From JAAYHG01 sp012735455 (GTDB lineage Bacteria; Bacillota; DTU030; DUMP01), in contig JBMNIX010000014.1 in assembly GCA_050951365.1 (NCBI GenBank), positions 62,001 to 126,000 of the forward strand: a DNA stretch of 64,000 nt. Direction: 5' to 3'. This document shows, one piece after another, positions 52,801 through 61,625 of the stretch; position 1 is the stretch's first letter, and every line of letters starts with the position of its first letter. The position numbers and the translations under genes are program-made. The notes beneath the pieces were generated by a model, which saw only the letters and a program-made list of their open reading frames with translations, made no database searches and was not told the origin of the DNA.

Positions 52801-52825
52801 CTTAACCACCCTTTAGTCAGTACTC

Positions 52826-54154
52826 TTACAGCAGTTCCATCCTTAAGCCGTACGGTTTCTCTAAGAGGTCGCGCACGAGTCCGAGGAACTCCGCCGCTAC
52901 CGAACCGTCTATCAGGCGATGATCAAAGGAGAGGCTCAGCTTCATGACAGGACGGACCTCGATTACTCCATCCACAACTACAGGACGGTCTTTGATAACG
53001 CCTACACCCAGGATGGCGCTCTCGGGTTGGTTGATGATGGGCGTAAAGTCATCTACGCCGTACATCCCGAGGTTAGTCACTGTGAAGGTACTACCGGTGA
53101 CCTCGTCCGGGCTAATCCGGTTTGATCGTGCTTTTTCAGCCAACTCCTTAGTCTCTCTTGCCACCTCATAGATAGGCTTCTTGTCCGCGTCCCGTACCAC
53201 AGGAACAATCAAGCCATTTTCAAGGGCCACTGCTACACCCATGTGTACGTGCTCATGGTAGATGATCTCGCTTTCAGTCAGCGTAGCGTTAACCGGCGGA
53301 AATCTGGTGAGAGCGAAGGCTGCCGCCTTTATGATGAGATCGTTGAAGGAAACCTTTTCTTCTGGGGCCACAGATTCGTTGAGCTCTGCCCGGATGCGTT
53401 TGGTCTGGCTCATATCAACTTCCATGTTAATAGTCACGTGGGGAGCCAGGCTCCAGCTTTCCTTCATCCGACGAGCAATCACGCGGCGCATCCCAGCCAG
53501 TGGCACCCTTCTGTCTGTGCTCTCCTCAGAAGTCACAACAGCAGCCAGAACGTCTTCCTTGGTCAAACGCCGCTCTGCCGTCAGTTTAGTCAAATCCACA
53601 CCTAACTCTTGAGCCAGCTTAGCCGCTGTGGGCGTAGCCTTCACCGCTAACCTTTGCTCCTGCTCCGCCGAAGGGGGAGCTTTCTGGACAAGAAAATTCT
53701 CCACGTCGGTCTCGGTGATGCGTCCCTCGGGGCCCGTTCCGGTCACCTGGGCCAGGTCAACGCCTTTTTCCCGTGCCATGCGTTTAGCAGCCGGCGTTGC
53801 CCTGACGCGGGTCTCCTTGATTTCCTTGGAGGCACGGGGCGGTGCCGCAACTTCTGCTGCTTCTTTGGCCTGGGATGCAGGAAAAGAAGCACCGCTTGCG
53901 GCAGTTGGCATTTCTTCCCCTTCGTCTAATAGGTACCCAATCACCTGACCTACCGGGGCCGTGTTGCCTGCAGCTACGGTAATGTGCAGAACCCCGTCAG
54001 CCATGGCCTCAACTGTATTGGTGACTTTGTCATTGGTGATCTCAAGGAGGGCTTCCCCTTTAGTTACTCGGCTACCATTAGGCTTCAACCAAGTATCAAT
54101 GGTCCCTTGAGTCATAAGAAGTCCCAATTTGGGCATGAGTATTTCGTGTGCCAC
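52826..54154 (-). CDS. acoC: Dihydrolipoamide acyltransferase (E2) of acetoin/2-oxoacid dehydrogenase
   Basis: The 442-aa protein has an N-terminal lipoyl domain (MPKLGLLMTQGTIDTWL...ITNDKVTNTVEA, lipoyl-lysine in NDKV), two peripheral-subunit-binding domains in tandem (RATPAAKRMAREKGVDLAQV at about 112 and KATPTAAKLAQELGVDLTKL at about 170), and the catalytic acyltransferase domain with HRLIDG. Most E2 proteins have a single binding domain; the second here lacks the GTGPxGRI motif. The start is GTG at 54154 with AGGAAGG upstream. It acts with the E1 genes upstream; no E3 gene is in the window. Confidence 0.92.
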   Translation of the reverse strand: MAHEILMPKLGLLMTQGTIDTWLKPNGSRVTKGEALLEITNDKVTNTVEAMADGVLHITVAAGNTAPVGQVIGYLLDEGEEMPTAASGASFPASQAKEAAEVAAPPRASKEIKETRVRATPAAKRMAREKGVDLAQVTGTGPEGRITETDVENFLVQKAPPSAEQEQRLAVKATPTAAKLAQELGVDLTKLTAERRLTKEDVLAAVVTSEESTDRRVPLAGMRRVIARRMKESWSLAPHVTINMEVDMSQTKRIRAELNESVAPEEKVSFNDLIIKAAAFALTRFPPVNATLTESEIIYHEHVHMGVAVALENGLIVPVVRDADKKPIYEVARETKELAEKARSNRISPDEVTGSTFTVTNLGMYGVDDFTPIINQPESAILGVGVIKDRPVVVDGVIEVRPVMKLSLSFDHRLIDGSVAAEFLGLVRDLLEKPYGLRMELL

Positions 54155-54213
54155 AATATCCTTCCTTTCCCACCTCTTACCGCGGTTAGGAAAGGAGCCC
54201 CTGTGGGCTCCTA

Positions 54214-55185
54214 CTATACTAATTCTTTCACCGCTGCTACGATATCCTCGGTATCAGGCAAAACGAATTTCTCTAGTACCGGTGCAAACGGTACTGGAGC
54301 AAACTTGCTGCCCACCCGCTTGATCGGGGCATCTAGATAATCCAGTGCCTTCTCGGCGATAACAGCCGCCACCTCAGCACCAAAACCGGAGCGAGTAACA
54401 GCTTCCTGCGCAATCACTACGCGCCCTGTTTTCTCCACCGAAGAAAGGATTGTCTCCTCATCCAGCGGCACCAACGTTCTCAGATCGATAACTTCCAGGC
54501 TAATGCCCTCCGGTGCCAGCTTTTCGGCCGCTTCCAGGGCCTTGGTTATCATGTAGGCTGTGGCCACAACGGTGACATCGCTACCCTCCCGGCTGACGGC
54601 CGCCCTGCCAAACGGTACCGTGTACTCACCTTCAGGTACCTCTCCCTTAACCGGATAAAGTGACTTATGCTCCAAGAACAGTACCGGGTTATCGTCGCGA
54701 ATGGCTGTCGTCAAAAGCCCCTTGGCGTCCGCCGGAGTGGCCGGCATAACCACTTTCAAACCCGGAATGTGGGTAAACCAGGCCTCTAAACTCTGCGAGT
54801 GCTGAGCTGCTGCTGACATGCCACCTCCGACCGGAGTCCGGATAGTTATTGGCTGAATTGCCTTGCCGCCAAACATGTAATGCATCTTGGCGGCTTGGTT
54901 TACAATCTGATCCATGCAAACGGTGATAAAGTCACAGAACATTATCTCCGGCACCGGTCGCATCCCTGTGGCTGCCGCACCCACTGCGGCGCCAATAATG
55001 GCCGTCTCGGAAATGGGCGTATCGAGCACCCTGAGATCACCAAACTCCTCCCAGAGACCAGCGGTGACCGCCATAGCTCCGCCGCCGCGTCCCACATCTT
55101 CTCCTAAGATAAACACACTGCTATCACGCCGCATTTCCTGGGCCAGTGCTTCTCGGATGGCTTCCGCAAAACTCAGTTGCCGCAT
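54214..55185 (-). CDS. acoB: Acetoin dehydrogenase-type E1 component, beta subunit
   Basis: The 323-aa protein is a transketolase-like beta subunit: FAEAIREALAQEMRRDSSVFILGEDVG at the start, EIMFCDFITVCMDQIVNQAAKMHYM with conserved Phe/Asp/Ile contacts to the thiamine ring, RTPVGGG, and HSQSLEAWFTHIPGLKVVMP. The C-terminal domain (VIDLRTLVPLDEETI) joins the alpha subunit. It lies 17 bases after the alpha gene. Confidence 0.93.
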   Translation of the reverse strand: MRQLSFAEAIREALAQEMRRDSSVFILGEDVGRGGGAMAVTAGLWEEFGDLRVLDTPISETAIIGAAVGAAATGMRPVPEIMFCDFITVCMDQIVNQAAKMHYMFGGKAIQPITIRTPVGGGMSAAAQHSQSLEAWFTHIPGLKVVMPATPADAKGLLTTAIRDDNPVLFLEHKSLYPVKGEVPEGEYTVPFGRAAVSREGSDVTVVATAYMITKALEAAEKLAPEGISLEVIDLRTLVPLDEETILSSVEKTGRVVIAQEAVTRSGFGAEVAAVIAEKALDYLDAPIKRVGSKFAPVPFAPVLEKFVLPDTEDIVAAVKELV

Positions 55186-55202
55186 TATTTCACCCTCCCT
55201 TC

Positions 55203-56156
55203 TTACGCGTAAACGTCTTCTAGCGCTTCCTCCGGTGCCGGTGCAGGACTTTCATCAGCAAAACGAACCGCCTCTTCCACTTCCTGGTCTACTTCGAGCT
55301 CTATCGCATCAGCTTCCTCTTCGGTCAACATGCCCAGGTCCATAAGGTGTTTACGGAAACGGGCAATGGGACACCGTGCTTTCCATTCAAGCACTTCTTC
55401 TTCCTTACGGTACAAAGCAGGATCGCCCTCTGCGTGGCCACGCCAACGATAGGTCTTGCACTCCACCAAGGTTGGACCTTCACCGGCACGGGCGCGTTTA
55501 ACGGCTTCACCCACCGCCTCGTAAACAGCCATCACATCATTACCATCCACCACTACGCCTGGAATACCGTAAGCCACCGCCCGATCCGCCACGTCCGTAA
55601 TCCGTTGATGCCGGGATTGGGCTGTGTACATACCAAACAAATTGTTCTCGCAGACAAACACCACTGGGAGGTTCCAGACTGAGGCAAAGTTGATACCTTC
55701 GTGGAAGGTAGTCTGGTTGGAAGCCCCGTCACCAAAGAAGCAGACAGCCACTTGGTCCGTCCCCCTGATCTTGGCCGAGAGGGCTGCTCCTGGCGCAATG
55801 CTAAGACCGCCGCCAACGATCCCATTGGCGCCCAGAATACCCATGTCTACATCCGCGATGTGCATGGAGCCACCTTTGCCCTTGCAATACCCGGTTCTCT
55901 TGGCAAAAAGCTCGGCCATCATCCGCTTCATATCACCACCCTTAGCCAGGCAGTGCCCGTGTCCACGGTGTGTACTGGTAATAAAGTCATCGGTCCTGAG
56001 ATTGGCGCAGGTTCCGGTGGCTACAGCTTCTTCGCCAATGTAGAGGTGAACAAAACCGGGTATTTTACCCTGGGCGTACAATTCAGCTACCCTGGTTTCA
56101 AACTTACGGATACGAATCATCATCCGTAACATGGACACCAGTTGTTCTTTGTCCAT
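55203..56156 (-). CDS. acoA: Acetoin dehydrogenase-type E1 component, alpha subunit
   Basis: The 317-aa thiamine-diphosphate subunit has IGEEAVATGTCANLRTDD, THRGHGH, and the ThDP motif GDGASNQTTFHEGINFAS...PVVFVCENN. The phosphorylation-loop-like HAEGDPALYR is also present. It begins the acoABC-SDR-VOC operon. ATG at 56156 follows AAGGAGG. A sigma-54 promoter and a likely AcoR site lie upstream, and the activator gene is next, so acetoin (rather than pyruvate) is the likely substrate. Confidence 0.92.
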   Translation of the reverse strand: MDKEQLVSMLRMMIRIRKFETRVAELYAQGKIPGFVHLYIGEEAVATGTCANLRTDDFITSTHRGHGHCLAKGGDMKRMMAELFAKRTGYCKGKGGSMHIADVDMGILGANGIVGGGLSIAPGAALSAKIRGTDQVAVCFFGDGASNQTTFHEGINFASVWNLPVVFVCENNLFGMYTAQSRHQRITDVADRAVAYGIPGVVVDGNDVMAVYEAVGEAVKRARAGEGPTLVECKTYRWRGHAEGDPALYRKEEEVLEWKARCPIARFRKHLMDLGMLTEEEADAIELEVDQEVEEAVRFADESPAPAPEEALEDVYA

Positions 56157-56266
56157 CTACGCTGCACCTCCTTTGCATTTACCATCCAAGTCAATAAACT
56201 TTTTCTTACCACCTCGCCTTAGATTATTTAGTCCTAGGCTCTATTAGTCGGGTATTCTCATAATCT

Positions 56267-56283
56267 TGCAACTATCGTGCCTA
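56267..56283 (-). promoter_or_regulatory. Sigma-54 promoter of the acoABC operon
   Basis: On the minus strand the segment reads TAGGCACGATAGTTGCA. GGCACG, four bases, TTGCA matches the -24/-12 consensus with exactly ten bases between GG and GC. Start point expected near 56256, about 100 bases before acoA. Confidence 0.88.
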
Positions 56284-56334
56284 CTACTCGCAATCGCCGC
56301 TGTTGCCAAACTTCGGTTAATTCGGTACATAGAC

Positions 56335-56352
56335 TGTTTCCATTTTGAAACA
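56335..56352. promoter_or_regulatory. Probable AcoR enhancer site (palindrome)
   Basis: TGTTTC-6-GAAACA is a perfect interrupted palindrome centred about 87 bases upstream of the predicted sigma-54 start point, a usual place for enhancer binding. A further half-like copy (GGTTTCCCAGTGTTTC on the minus strand) overlaps. The activator gene lies directly upstream. Binding by AcoR is inference. Confidence 0.6.
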
Positions 56353-56390
56353 CTGGGAAACCAGCAACAAGTCTCTCTAGACAATCGGGC

Positions 56391-58392
56391 TCATTCGTGA
56401 CGGATGTTCCTTTCTGAACCATTGTTTCGCTCTGGAACAATGTCCCCTGGCCGCAACTGCCAGCGGCGCAGGCGGCGATACAAGGTGGTGCGTCCGATGC
56501 CGAGCTGGCGTGCCGTCTGAGACACATTGCCGCCGCAGACCGCAAGGGCACGGAGGATGGCTTCCTTCTCGGTCTGCTCTAGACTAGCCAGCCCCGCTGC
56601 CGCCTCCTCCTTACCGGTTAAGACCGCTGGAAGGTGCTCCAAGCGAATAGGACCTTTTGCCAGGTGGGCCGCTCGTTCTAAGACATTTTCCAGTTCCCGC
56701 ACGTTGCCCGGCCAAGTGTAGTCTCGAAAAACCGCCTCTACTTCCGGCGTTAAGGATAAGTCTTTTTTCCCCATCTTCTTGCGTAAAGCCTGAAGCAATT
56801 GCTCCACCAACAGCAAAAGATCCTGAGGGCGTTCCCTCAACGCAGGAAGACGAATATCAATAATGTTTAGGCGGTAGTAGAGATCGCTACGGAAGTTGCC
56901 CCTGGCGACCTCCCGCGCCAGGTCTTTGTTGGTGGCCGCTATCACCCGCACGTCCACCGGGATCTCATCGCGCCCGCCAAGACGGGTCACCTTCTTTTCC
57001 TGAAGAACCCTGAGGAAACGCACCTGCATCTCCAGGGGCATCTCCCCTACTTCATCCAGGAAGATGGTGCCCCCATCTGCCAGCTCAAATTTCCCCGGTC
57101 GTCCCTCCCGCTTGGCACCGGTGAAGGTTCCTCCCCTCGTAACCAAAGAGCTCGCTTTCGATTAGCTCACGCGGAAGCGCGCCGCAGTTGATAGCTACGA
57201 ACGGGCCACGGGCACGGTTGCTGGCGTTATGAATAGCCTGGGCCACCATCTCCTTGCCGGTACCGGTTTCTCCCTCGATAAGCACCCCCGAAGAGGTGGC
57301 TGCCGCCTGCCTGGCCAAGTCCAGAGCCGCACGCATGGACGGAGCGCAGCCAATGATATCGGCAAAGGTAAACCTGGCCTGGTGCCCGGCCAAGCGTTGG
57401 GCTAGACGGTGGACACTGCGTGTCTCCCGCAGGGTGACCACACACCCGCGTACCTTGCCATCCGGATCAGAGATGGGCTGCCCGGTACTGGTGCACAAGA
57501 CCCGCCCTTTGGGTGTAAGGAGAACACATTCCAAGTCACTGTACCCTGCTCCACCCTTAAGAATGCGCGTTAAGCGGGTAGGCTGCTCAACAAGCCGCAG
57601 TACATTCTTGCCTTGGAGTTCCTCGGGCGTGAGCCCAAAGAGTTCCGCCGCCGCGGCATTGGCTTGGGTGATGCAGCCCTTGTGATCCACAGTGAGCAGG
57701 CCTTCCGAAATAGAACTGAAGGTGGAAAATAAAAGATTTCCTCTAAGTTCCAATTCACGACTGGCCTTTTCCCAACGCAGATCGTTTTCAATGGCCCGTG
57801 CAGCAGCCATTACCATTCCCAGGGTGTGAGCATGAACGGCGTTGCACGGGCCTGTCATATTAAGAACACCAATGATTTTTCCCTCTGGACCAGTTATGGG
57901 TGCTGCCGAACAGGTCCAAGGATGGTGTAGGCGACAGTAATGCTCCTCCGCCCAAACCTGGAGCGGTGCCTTCACCTTGAGGGATGTTCCAATAGCATTG
58001 GTTCCTACTGTCTCTTCAATCCAGCGGGCCCCCGGTACGAAATTGAGTTCGCTTGTTCTCGCGAGCACCTCCGGATCCCCCAGGACCTCCAGTAGATAAC
58101 CCTCGCTGTCGGTAACGATGACTATAAAACCGTCCCCCACTACCTCCAGCAGGTCTTCCATGAAAGGCCGGGCCAGGCGAATAAGAGTGGTATTGCTTTC
58201 TCTTCGCGCCTTAAGGCGCGAAGATGGCAAGCAGGGTCCCTTGCCACCGTAGGGGTTCACACCCGCTTTGCGGCAGCGCCTCCAGGAAGCAGCAATCACG
58301 TCCCGTACAGCGTTTCCTACCAGGTCGCCTTCTTCCACAAAACGTTTCCAGGCCAAAGCAATTCCTTGCTCCGGTAAAGAGAATGCGCGCAA
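56391..58392 (-). pseudogene. acoR: AcoR-like sigma-54-dependent activator, one frameshift
   Basis: Two frames join into a 666-residue protein if one base is removed from the CCCC run at 57133-57136, restoring the GAFTGA-type loop as FGYEGGTFTGAKR. Domains: GAF-like N-terminus with GARWIEETVGTNAIGTSL, a PAS domain (LLTVDHKGCITQANAAAAELFG), the AAA+ domain with Walker A GETGTGKE and Walker B GGTIFLDEVGEM, and a Fis-type HTH (GNVSQTARQLGIGRTTLYRRL). Length is that of AcoR proteins. The start is TTG at 58392 after AGGGGGG. The loop that touches sigma-54 is exactly at the break, so a true frameshift would kill activity; sequence error is a serious alternative. Confidence 0.88.
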
Positions 58393-58412
58393 TGAAATCC
58401 CCCCTGCACATT

Positions 58413-59156
58413 CTACCCAAGCTGCAGCTCCTTCAGTAAGCTTTGCAGCGTTTCACCGGCACCTGCGTGAATCACCACATCTGCCCTGCCATCGGCTGGA
58501 GTCGGTTCGCGGTTGATAATGGCTAAGTGTTTTGTGCGGAAGGCCAGGGAGTTAGCCGGAGATACCATAAGGCTAGAGCCCACTACCAGCATCAGGGTGC
58601 TCTGCTCCACCACCTCCACTGCCCGCGAAAAGGCAGGCGGCATCATATCACCAAAGAGAACCACATCTGGTCGCAACGAACCACTGCAGTACTGGCAACG
58701 AGGAATTGGCATGGCCTCCAGATCCTGCAGGACCTGGCTGAGGGGATACTTCCTCTGGCAGCGTGAACAGTGTACCGTCCGCAGGTGGCCATGCACCTCT
58801 AGGACTGTTTTCGAACCAGCTTCTTGATGCAAACCATCAATGTTTTGCGTGACCACAGCCCTTATGTAGCCTGCATCTTCCAGCCGGGCCACTGCCTTGT
58901 GTCCTATGTTGGGTTCCGCCGCCAGTGTGGGTCCGAAAACCGCTGCGAAATGGCGCCAAAACACCTCCGGCTGGCTGTAAAGGGCATCGGCTGACAAATA
59001 CTCCATAGGATCGATCCGGTTCCACAAGCCAGTACCTCGGCTTCTAAAATCCGGAATACCGCTCTCAGTGGAAATGCCAGCCCCGGTAAGAACCACAGCC
59101 TGCCTCTCTGTCCGAAAGAGGTCCGCCAAGACTTTTACTTCGTGCCCATATTCCAT
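58413..59156 (-). CDS. NAD-dependent protein deacylase (sirtuin)
   Basis: The 247-aa Sir2 protein removes acyl groups from lysines using NAD. Motifs: GAGISTESGIPDFRS, TQNIDGLHQEAG, catalytic His in LEVHGHL, four zinc cysteines (CSRCQRK...CQYC), and GSSLMVSPA. Bacterial relatives act on acetyl-CoA synthetase and other metabolic enzymes. I choose ATG at 59156, nine bases after AGGAG; an ATG three codons upstream overlaps the ribosome site. It lies 20 bases before the acoR start and after the acoX operon terminator, so it may be transcribed with acoR. A 10-bp palindrome CAACATGTTG (59173-59182) lies in its leader. Confidence 0.9.
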   Translation of the reverse strand: MEYGHEVKVLADLFRTERQAVVLTGAGISTESGIPDFRSRGTGLWNRIDPMEYLSADALYSQPEVFWRHFAAVFGPTLAAEPNIGHKAVARLEDAGYIRAVVTQNIDGLHQEAGSKTVLEVHGHLRTVHCSRCQRKYPLSQVLQDLEAMPIPRCQYCSGSLRPDVVLFGDMMPPAFSRAVEVVEQSTLMLVVGSSLMVSPANSLAFRTKHLAIINREPTPADGRADVVIHAGAGETLQSLLKELQLG

Positions 59157-59252
59157 GACAGCCATCTCCTAGCAACATGTTGTTATTAATAAGATTGTTC
59201 GGCGATCAATGGGCACTTTCCTTTTTTTCCCTCGCTCTTTCCGGATACACAA

Positions 59253-59283
59253 GGAGCTGGAACAGGGCACCCGTTCCAGCTCC
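59253..59283 (-). terminator. Intrinsic terminator after acoX
   Basis: GGAGCTGGAAC and GTTCCAGCTCC form an 11-bp perfect stem with a 9-base loop. On the minus strand TTGTGTATCC follows. It lies 5 bases past the acoX stop. Confidence 0.75.
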
Positions 59284-59287
59284 AGCT

Positions 59288-60298
59288 CTAGACCGTAGAA
59301 TAACTCACAAAAAAACCTGCCGCCTGCGCCTGGCGTAGGACCTGGGCCGTATCAACAACGTATGGCCCTTCGTCTGAGAGGACAATCTTGATTTCTTCTC
59401 CGGCCTGCACCAGTACCTCCCGCTCCCCGTCCAAAGCAATCAGCCGGGGACCTGTATCCACGGTGACGCTCTCCCCAAAGGCCAGACGGCGCCAGTGGTT
59501 AACCGGCACGGTGGCAAACAAGCCTGGTGCCACCGGAGCCAGGACTTCTCGTGCTGCTGTCTTGCGATCACCTAGTTCCAGATAGAGACCGGCCGCTTCT
59601 GTCGGACTCACCGGATGCAAACAACCTGCCACCGCCGAAAGACCAATGGTGTCCGGCTCGCAGCGGGTACAGATGATAGCCCGAACACGCTCCATATCCC
59701 ACAGCGCACGCGCTGCCACAAAGGTTTCCTCAGTAACCACCGCATCCACCAGGGCCAGGTCACGCCAGCCTTCAGGGCCGATTACATCCAGTTTCTTAGC
59801 CCGGCGTACAGCAGAGGCGAAACCGGTGGCCACCAGTCCCGCTGCTAGCCCTGCTACCGTCCCCTCCACCATCATCGGGAAGACATTGTTTGTCCCAGTA
59901 GACACCGGCACCAAGGGTACGTCCCCGCAGCCCTTGGCCACCGCCCGGCAGGTACCATCGCCACCCAGCACGACAATAGCTCCCACTCCCTGTTCCTTCA
60001 AAAGTCGGGCCGCCAGGGTGGAATCGACACCGCTATGCCCAATCTCCATTTGAATGATGTCTACCCTGGGCCTGAGTTTGCGCCTGCTCAAGCCGTCTAG
60101 AGCACGGGCACCAATACCGTAGGTATCAGGCATGATTAAGACTTCATCCACCCCGGCCGCTTCCAAACCTAGCAGAATCCGGCGAACAATGTTGACCTTC
60201 TCTTCGTTATCAAAAACAGAACCGTAGGCCACCAGGCGGCGAATATCCTTGCCCGAAGCCGGGTTAGCAATGATACCTACCTTCCTGCCAGCTGCCAT
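59288..60298 (-). CDS. acoX: AcoX-type ATP-NAD kinase-like protein
   Basis: The 336-aa protein belongs to the NAD-kinase/AcoX family. It starts VGIIANPASGKDIRRLV, has the kinase motif VVLGGDGTCRAV and the PVSTGTNNVFP segment that corresponds to the NAD-kinase GTDN region. AcoX is a frequent companion of acetoin dehydrogenase genes, but its reaction is not established. Residues needed for ATP and NAD binding appear to be present. It follows the Lin0512 gene by three bases, and both are read from a sigma-54 promoter. Confidence 0.9.
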   Translation of the reverse strand: MAAGRKVGIIANPASGKDIRRLVAYGSVFDNEEKVNIVRRILLGLEAAGVDEVLIMPDTYGIGARALDGLSRRKLRPRVDIIQMEIGHSGVDSTLAARLLKEQGVGAIVVLGGDGTCRAVAKGCGDVPLVPVSTGTNNVFPMMVEGTVAGLAAGLVATGFASAVRRAKKLDVIGPEGWRDLALVDAVVTEETFVAARALWDMERVRAIICTRCEPDTIGLSAVAGCLHPVSPTEAAGLYLELGDRKTAAREVLAPVAPGLFATVPVNHWRRLAFGESVTVDTGPRLIALDGEREVLVQAGEEIKIVLSDEGPYVVDTAQVLRQAQAAGFFVSYSTV

Positions 60299-60301
60299 CG
60301 G

Positions 60302-60661
60302 CTAACCCTCCACGTAAACAGTCACCGCCGCGTTGGCAAAAAGAATCTCCGGTGTGGTGTCGCCCAGTTCCGGTATTATTGACCCCTCTACCACCATCCC
60401 TCCCTCTACGACCTCTAGCGACTTGTTGGTAAAAGGAATCGGCGCCAACACCTCGTCCGCCCGGACCTTTTCTGGATAAGGTACCGCCACCTTAACCCTA
60501 ACCACCACGTCGTCATAACTCTCGATCCCTACAATCTCCCGCAGCCCTGTCAAGTAGCTGCGAGAAATGGCATCCTTAACGGCCCTCTGTGCTGCCCGGG
60601 TTGGATCCTGCCCATGTTGGTCGATGCCATGCCCCATCTCGATCAAGTAACGTCTCAACAC
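60302..60661 (-). CDS. Lin0512 family protein
   Basis: The 119-aa protein matches the small Lin0512 family: an N-terminal IEMGHGIDQHGQDPTRAAQRAVKDAIS segment, then VVVRVKVAVPYPEKV and PELGDTTPEILFANAAV. The family has no known function but is commonly encoded beside acoX-like genes. The start is GTG at 60661, eight bases after AGGAGGGG. It is the first gene of a two-gene operon with acoX. Confidence 0.85.
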   Translation of the reverse strand: MLRRYLIEMGHGIDQHGQDPTRAAQRAVKDAISRSYLTGLREIVGIESYDDVVVRVKVAVPYPEKVRADEVLAPIPFTNKSLEVVEGGMVVEGSIIPELGDTTPEILFANAAVTVYVEG

Positions 60662-60697
60662 AACTACCCCTCCTACGGTATTTTCCTTTTCCCCTTT

Positions 60698-60713
60698 TGC
60701 AAGTTGCGTTCCA
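60698..60713 (-). promoter_or_regulatory. Sigma-54 promoter of the Lin0512-acoX operon
   Basis: On the minus strand the segment reads TGGAACGCAACTTGCA. Only one base of TGGCACG-N4-TTGCA differs, and there are exactly ten bases between GG and GC. The start point would be near 60688, 27 bases before the GTG. I saw no clear copy of the TGTTTC-6-GAAACA site upstream. Confidence 0.75.
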
Positions 60714-60792
60714 ATGGCTATGTTGTTAGATGGTGTTCCCTACATGAAGAAGAAATTCCTTCCGCATCTTAGTAGTTGCTGTCGTTATTACT

Positions 60793-60820
60793 TTGCTTTT
60801 GATAGCTTGTGTACTATAAT
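60793..60820 (+). promoter_or_regulatory. Sigma-A-like promoter of the VanX-type gene
   Basis: TTGCTT (60793-60798), a 16-base spacer, and a perfect TATAAT (60815-60820). It opens an AT-rich stretch and lies 107 bases before the start codon. Nothing else is recognisable in 60714-60926. Confidence 0.5.
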
Positions 60821-60926
60821 TGAATTTAGACTAGCCTATCTTCATATTAATAAACACAATTCTGCCTCTTATGCTGTCAAGTCAGTAGCAAGTCTATAAC
60901 TTTAATAGGTATGAGGAGTGATATAA

Positions 60927-61625
60927 GTGTTTGTGTTAAAACCAATTAAGTCGCTGGTTGTCCTGACTGTATTAGCTCTATTTGCCTCATTAACTGCTAT
61001 TTCGAATCAAAATGCGCTCCCTGAAGGATTTGTATACGTAACCGATATCATTCCCACTGCACAGCTTGAAATACGCTATTTTAGCGATAACAATTTCGTG
61101 GGCACAGTGGTCTATGGGTATGAAGCGCCAAAGGCTATACTTACCATGGAAGCAGCCCAGGCACTTAAGAAAGCAGCCGACAATCTACGTGAACAGGGAT
61201 ATTTCATAAAAGTATTTGATGCTTATCGCCCCCAAAGGGCGGTTGACCATTTTATACGTTGGGCAAAAGACCTGGATGATACAAAAATGAAGGCACAGTA
61301 TTATCCGGAATTGGACAAGTCGGTTTTGTTCAAGCTGGGTTACATCGCAGAACGCTCTGGCCATTCGAGAGGAAGCACGGTCGACTTGACCTTGGTTGAC
61401 GTATCCACAGGCGAAGAAGTGGATATGGGCAGTGGATTCGATTTCTTTGGCGAGATTTCAAACCACGGTACCCATTTAATTACACCAGAACAGGAAAAAA
61501 ACCGAAACATCCTGCGGGACGCCATGGTAGATGCCGGATTTGAGGTCTATCCCGAAGAATGGTGGCATTACAGGCTAAAGAACGAGCCTTATCCTGACAC
61601 ATATTTTGATTTTCCGGTTAAGTAG
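60927..61625 (+). CDS. Secreted D-Ala-D-Ala dipeptidase (VanX/DdpX type, M15D)
   Basis: The 232-aa protein begins with a signal peptide (SLVVLTVLALFASLTAISNQ). The catalytic domain has the VanX zinc motif SGHSRGSTVD (SxHxxGxxxD) and the C-terminal EWWH, plus KVFDAYRPQRAV, all conserved in D-alanyl-D-alanine dipeptidases. VanX itself is cytoplasmic; a secreted form suggests use of cell-wall dipeptides as nutrients, not vancomycin resistance. No vanH, vanA or regulators are nearby. The start is GTG at 60927 with GAGGAG nine bases upstream. Base composition is more AT-rich than the aco genes, which may indicate transfer. Confidence 0.88.
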   Translation: MFVLKPIKSLVVLTVLALFASLTAISNQNALPEGFVYVTDIIPTAQLEIRYFSDNNFVGTVVYGYEAPKAILTMEAAQALKKAADNLREQGYFIKVFDAYRPQRAVDHFIRWAKDLDDTKMKAQYYPELDKSVLFKLGYIAERSGHSRGSTVDLTLVDVSTGEEVDMGSGFDFFGEISNHGTHLITPEQEKNRNILRDAMVDAGFEVYPEEWWHYRLKNEPYPDTYFDFPVK

